A stretch of DNA of 5,543 nucleotides, from NCBI GenBank assembly GCA_021796375.1, contig JAJYJF010000180.1:1-5543 (forward strand), in the 5' to 3' direction. The position numbers and the translations under genes were made by a program. The notes beneath the pieces are model-generated. The model was not told the DNA's origin. It did not search any database and was given only the letters and a program-made list of their open reading frames with translations. This stretch comes from Chloroflexota bacterium. GTDB lineage: Bacteria > Chloroflexota > Anaerolineae > Anaerolineales > Anaerolineaceae. Positions 4,978-5,543 of this stretch are shown here, in pieces (within the stretch, counting starts at the first letter, position 1; every line of letters starts with the position of its first letter).

Positions 4978-5543
4978 ATGATCCCATCCATCCGCAGTGA
5001 CGATCTCCCGGACCGGCCGTATGGGCCGGAAAGCGACGCGTGCGCCATTTACCTGGCGGTGCGCAAGCACGGGCAGAGCACCTTCGGGACGCTCAAGCGT
5101 TCGATCGGGGCGCTCGTTGCGATGGGGCACCGCACCGGTTTCGTCAACGGTGAGGGTGACGGCGCTGGCGTCCAGACCGACATCCCGCGGCGGCTGTGGG
5201 CGCGCAAGCTCAGCCAGGCCAACCTGCGCGCCGCGCTGACTTCGCACACGGGCTTCTGGGTCGGGCACCTCTTCGTCCCTAAATCGATCGACAACGCCGA
5301 GTTGCACGACCGCATCGGGTTCGCCTTCGAGCAGGCCGGGCTGAACCTCATCTACCAGGAACTCGGCCGCACGCGCCCGGAAGTCCTGGGCGCCTTCGCC
5401 CGCCAGGACCCGCCGGCCTTCTGGCAGCTGGCCGGATACGCCGAGCTGCCCGGCCTCGAGAAACGCCTGCTCGAGGCGCAAACCTACCTGGAGAACGCCT
5501 TCCCCATCCATTTCCTCTCGCTCAGCCCGAACGTGGTGGTCTA
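4978..5543 (+). CDS. Glutamate synthase-type class II glutamine amidotransferase (partial)
   Basis: The first 188 codons of this protein run off the right edge. It matches the N-terminal Ntn-hydrolase (GATase type 2) domain of glutamate synthase, which hydrolyses glutamine and passes ammonia on for reductive amination of 2-oxoglutarate. ESDACAI (18-24) places Cys22 as the likely catalytic cysteine, which would become N-terminal after removal of a 21-residue propeptide. Next comes LVAMGHRTGFVNGEGDGAGVQTDIP (about 47-71), the equivalent of the HRGA...TGDGAG(I/V) block of classical GltB. The HRTG and GEGDGAG wording points to a variant branch rather than the E. coli type. Whether the gene is a full GltB or a stand-alone amidotransferase subunit depends on sequence outside the window. 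GAGG (4968-4971) 6 bases upstream supports the ATG at 4978. A promoter at 4795-4823 and a long structured leader precede it. Confidence 0.85.
   Translation, partial: MIPSIRSDDLPDRPYGPESDACAIYLAVRKHGQSTFGTLKRSIGALVAMGHRTGFVNGEGDGAGVQTDIPRRLWARKLSQANLRAALTSHTGFWVGHLFVPKSIDNAELHDRIGFAFEQAGLNLIYQELGRTRPEVLGAFARQDPPAFWQLAGYAELPGLEKRLLEAQTYLENAFPIHFLSLSPNVVV

Noticed and set aside
4644..5048. Minus-strand frame of 134 codons across the intergenic region
   Set aside because: It overlaps the DUF3237 tail, the G-run, a good plus-strand promoter and the start of the glutamate synthase gene. It has no ribosome binding site or recognisable domain.
4948..5511. Minus-strand frame of 187 codons opposite the glutamate synthase gene
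   Set aside because: The plus strand carries clear amidotransferase motifs. The minus-strand product is a GC-rich shadow without a known domain.
1..5543. CRISPR arrays, insertion sequences, phage genes, toxin-antitoxin pairs
   Set aside because: No regularly spaced repeats, transposase or phage motifs, or paired small toxin-like genes were seen on either strand.

Overview
This is a GC-rich, densely coded bacterial chromosomal window. The gene set is ordinary metabolism: a phosphoenolpyruvate carboxylase, a membrane PAP2 phosphatase, an NADPH-dependent FMN reductase, two DUF3147 membrane proteins, a HAD phosphatase, a DUF3237 protein and the amidotransferase part of a glutamate synthase. The style of the proteins resembles Chloroflexota (Anaerolineae) metagenome-derived genomes. 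That is an impression from sequence style, not a demonstrated placement. I see no phage, transposase, CRISPR array, rRNA or tRNA gene.

Layout. At 1-615 (minus) lies the N-terminal quarter of ppc, cut by the left edge. It has a consensus-like promoter placed so that the mRNA would be leaderless. Divergent from it, 728-1759 (plus) encodes a complete PAP2-family phosphatase with an extra membrane-spanning C-terminal part. A convergent gap of 157 bases follows. A compact minus-strand operon comes next, read right to left: DUF3147 protein A (3405-3067), DUF3147 protein B (3059-2613) and the FMN reductase (2588-1917), with gaps of 7 and 24 bases. A divergent AT-rich region (about 3406-3578) separates it from a plus-strand HAD-III phosphatase gene (3579-4091), whose predicted mRNA starts with a long UUCG-capped hairpin. 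A DUF3237 gene follows (4207-4611). An in-frame TGA ends it early, although 17 more codons of family-like sequence continue in the same frame to 4665.

The only long non-coding stretch (4666-4977) holds a possible terminator, a 12-G homopolymer, a sharp change to AT-rich sequence, a good sigma70-type promoter and a structured leader of about 148 nt with mutually exclusive pairings. That leader runs into the glutamate synthase amidotransferase gene (4978 to the right edge).

How the genes work together. The two edge genes serve central carbon and nitrogen flow: ppc supplies oxaloacetate, and glutamate synthase consumes 2-oxoglutarate and glutamine. They are separate transcripts about 4.4 kb apart. 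The DUF3147 pair plus flavin reductase is the most system-like unit: two related small membrane proteins and a soluble flavin enzyme in one operon of unknown purpose. I found no clear novel defence or mobile system. The most checkable oddities are the interrupted DUF3237 gene, the switch-like leader of the glutamate synthase gene, the 5'-end hairpin of the HAD gene and the leaderless ppc start.
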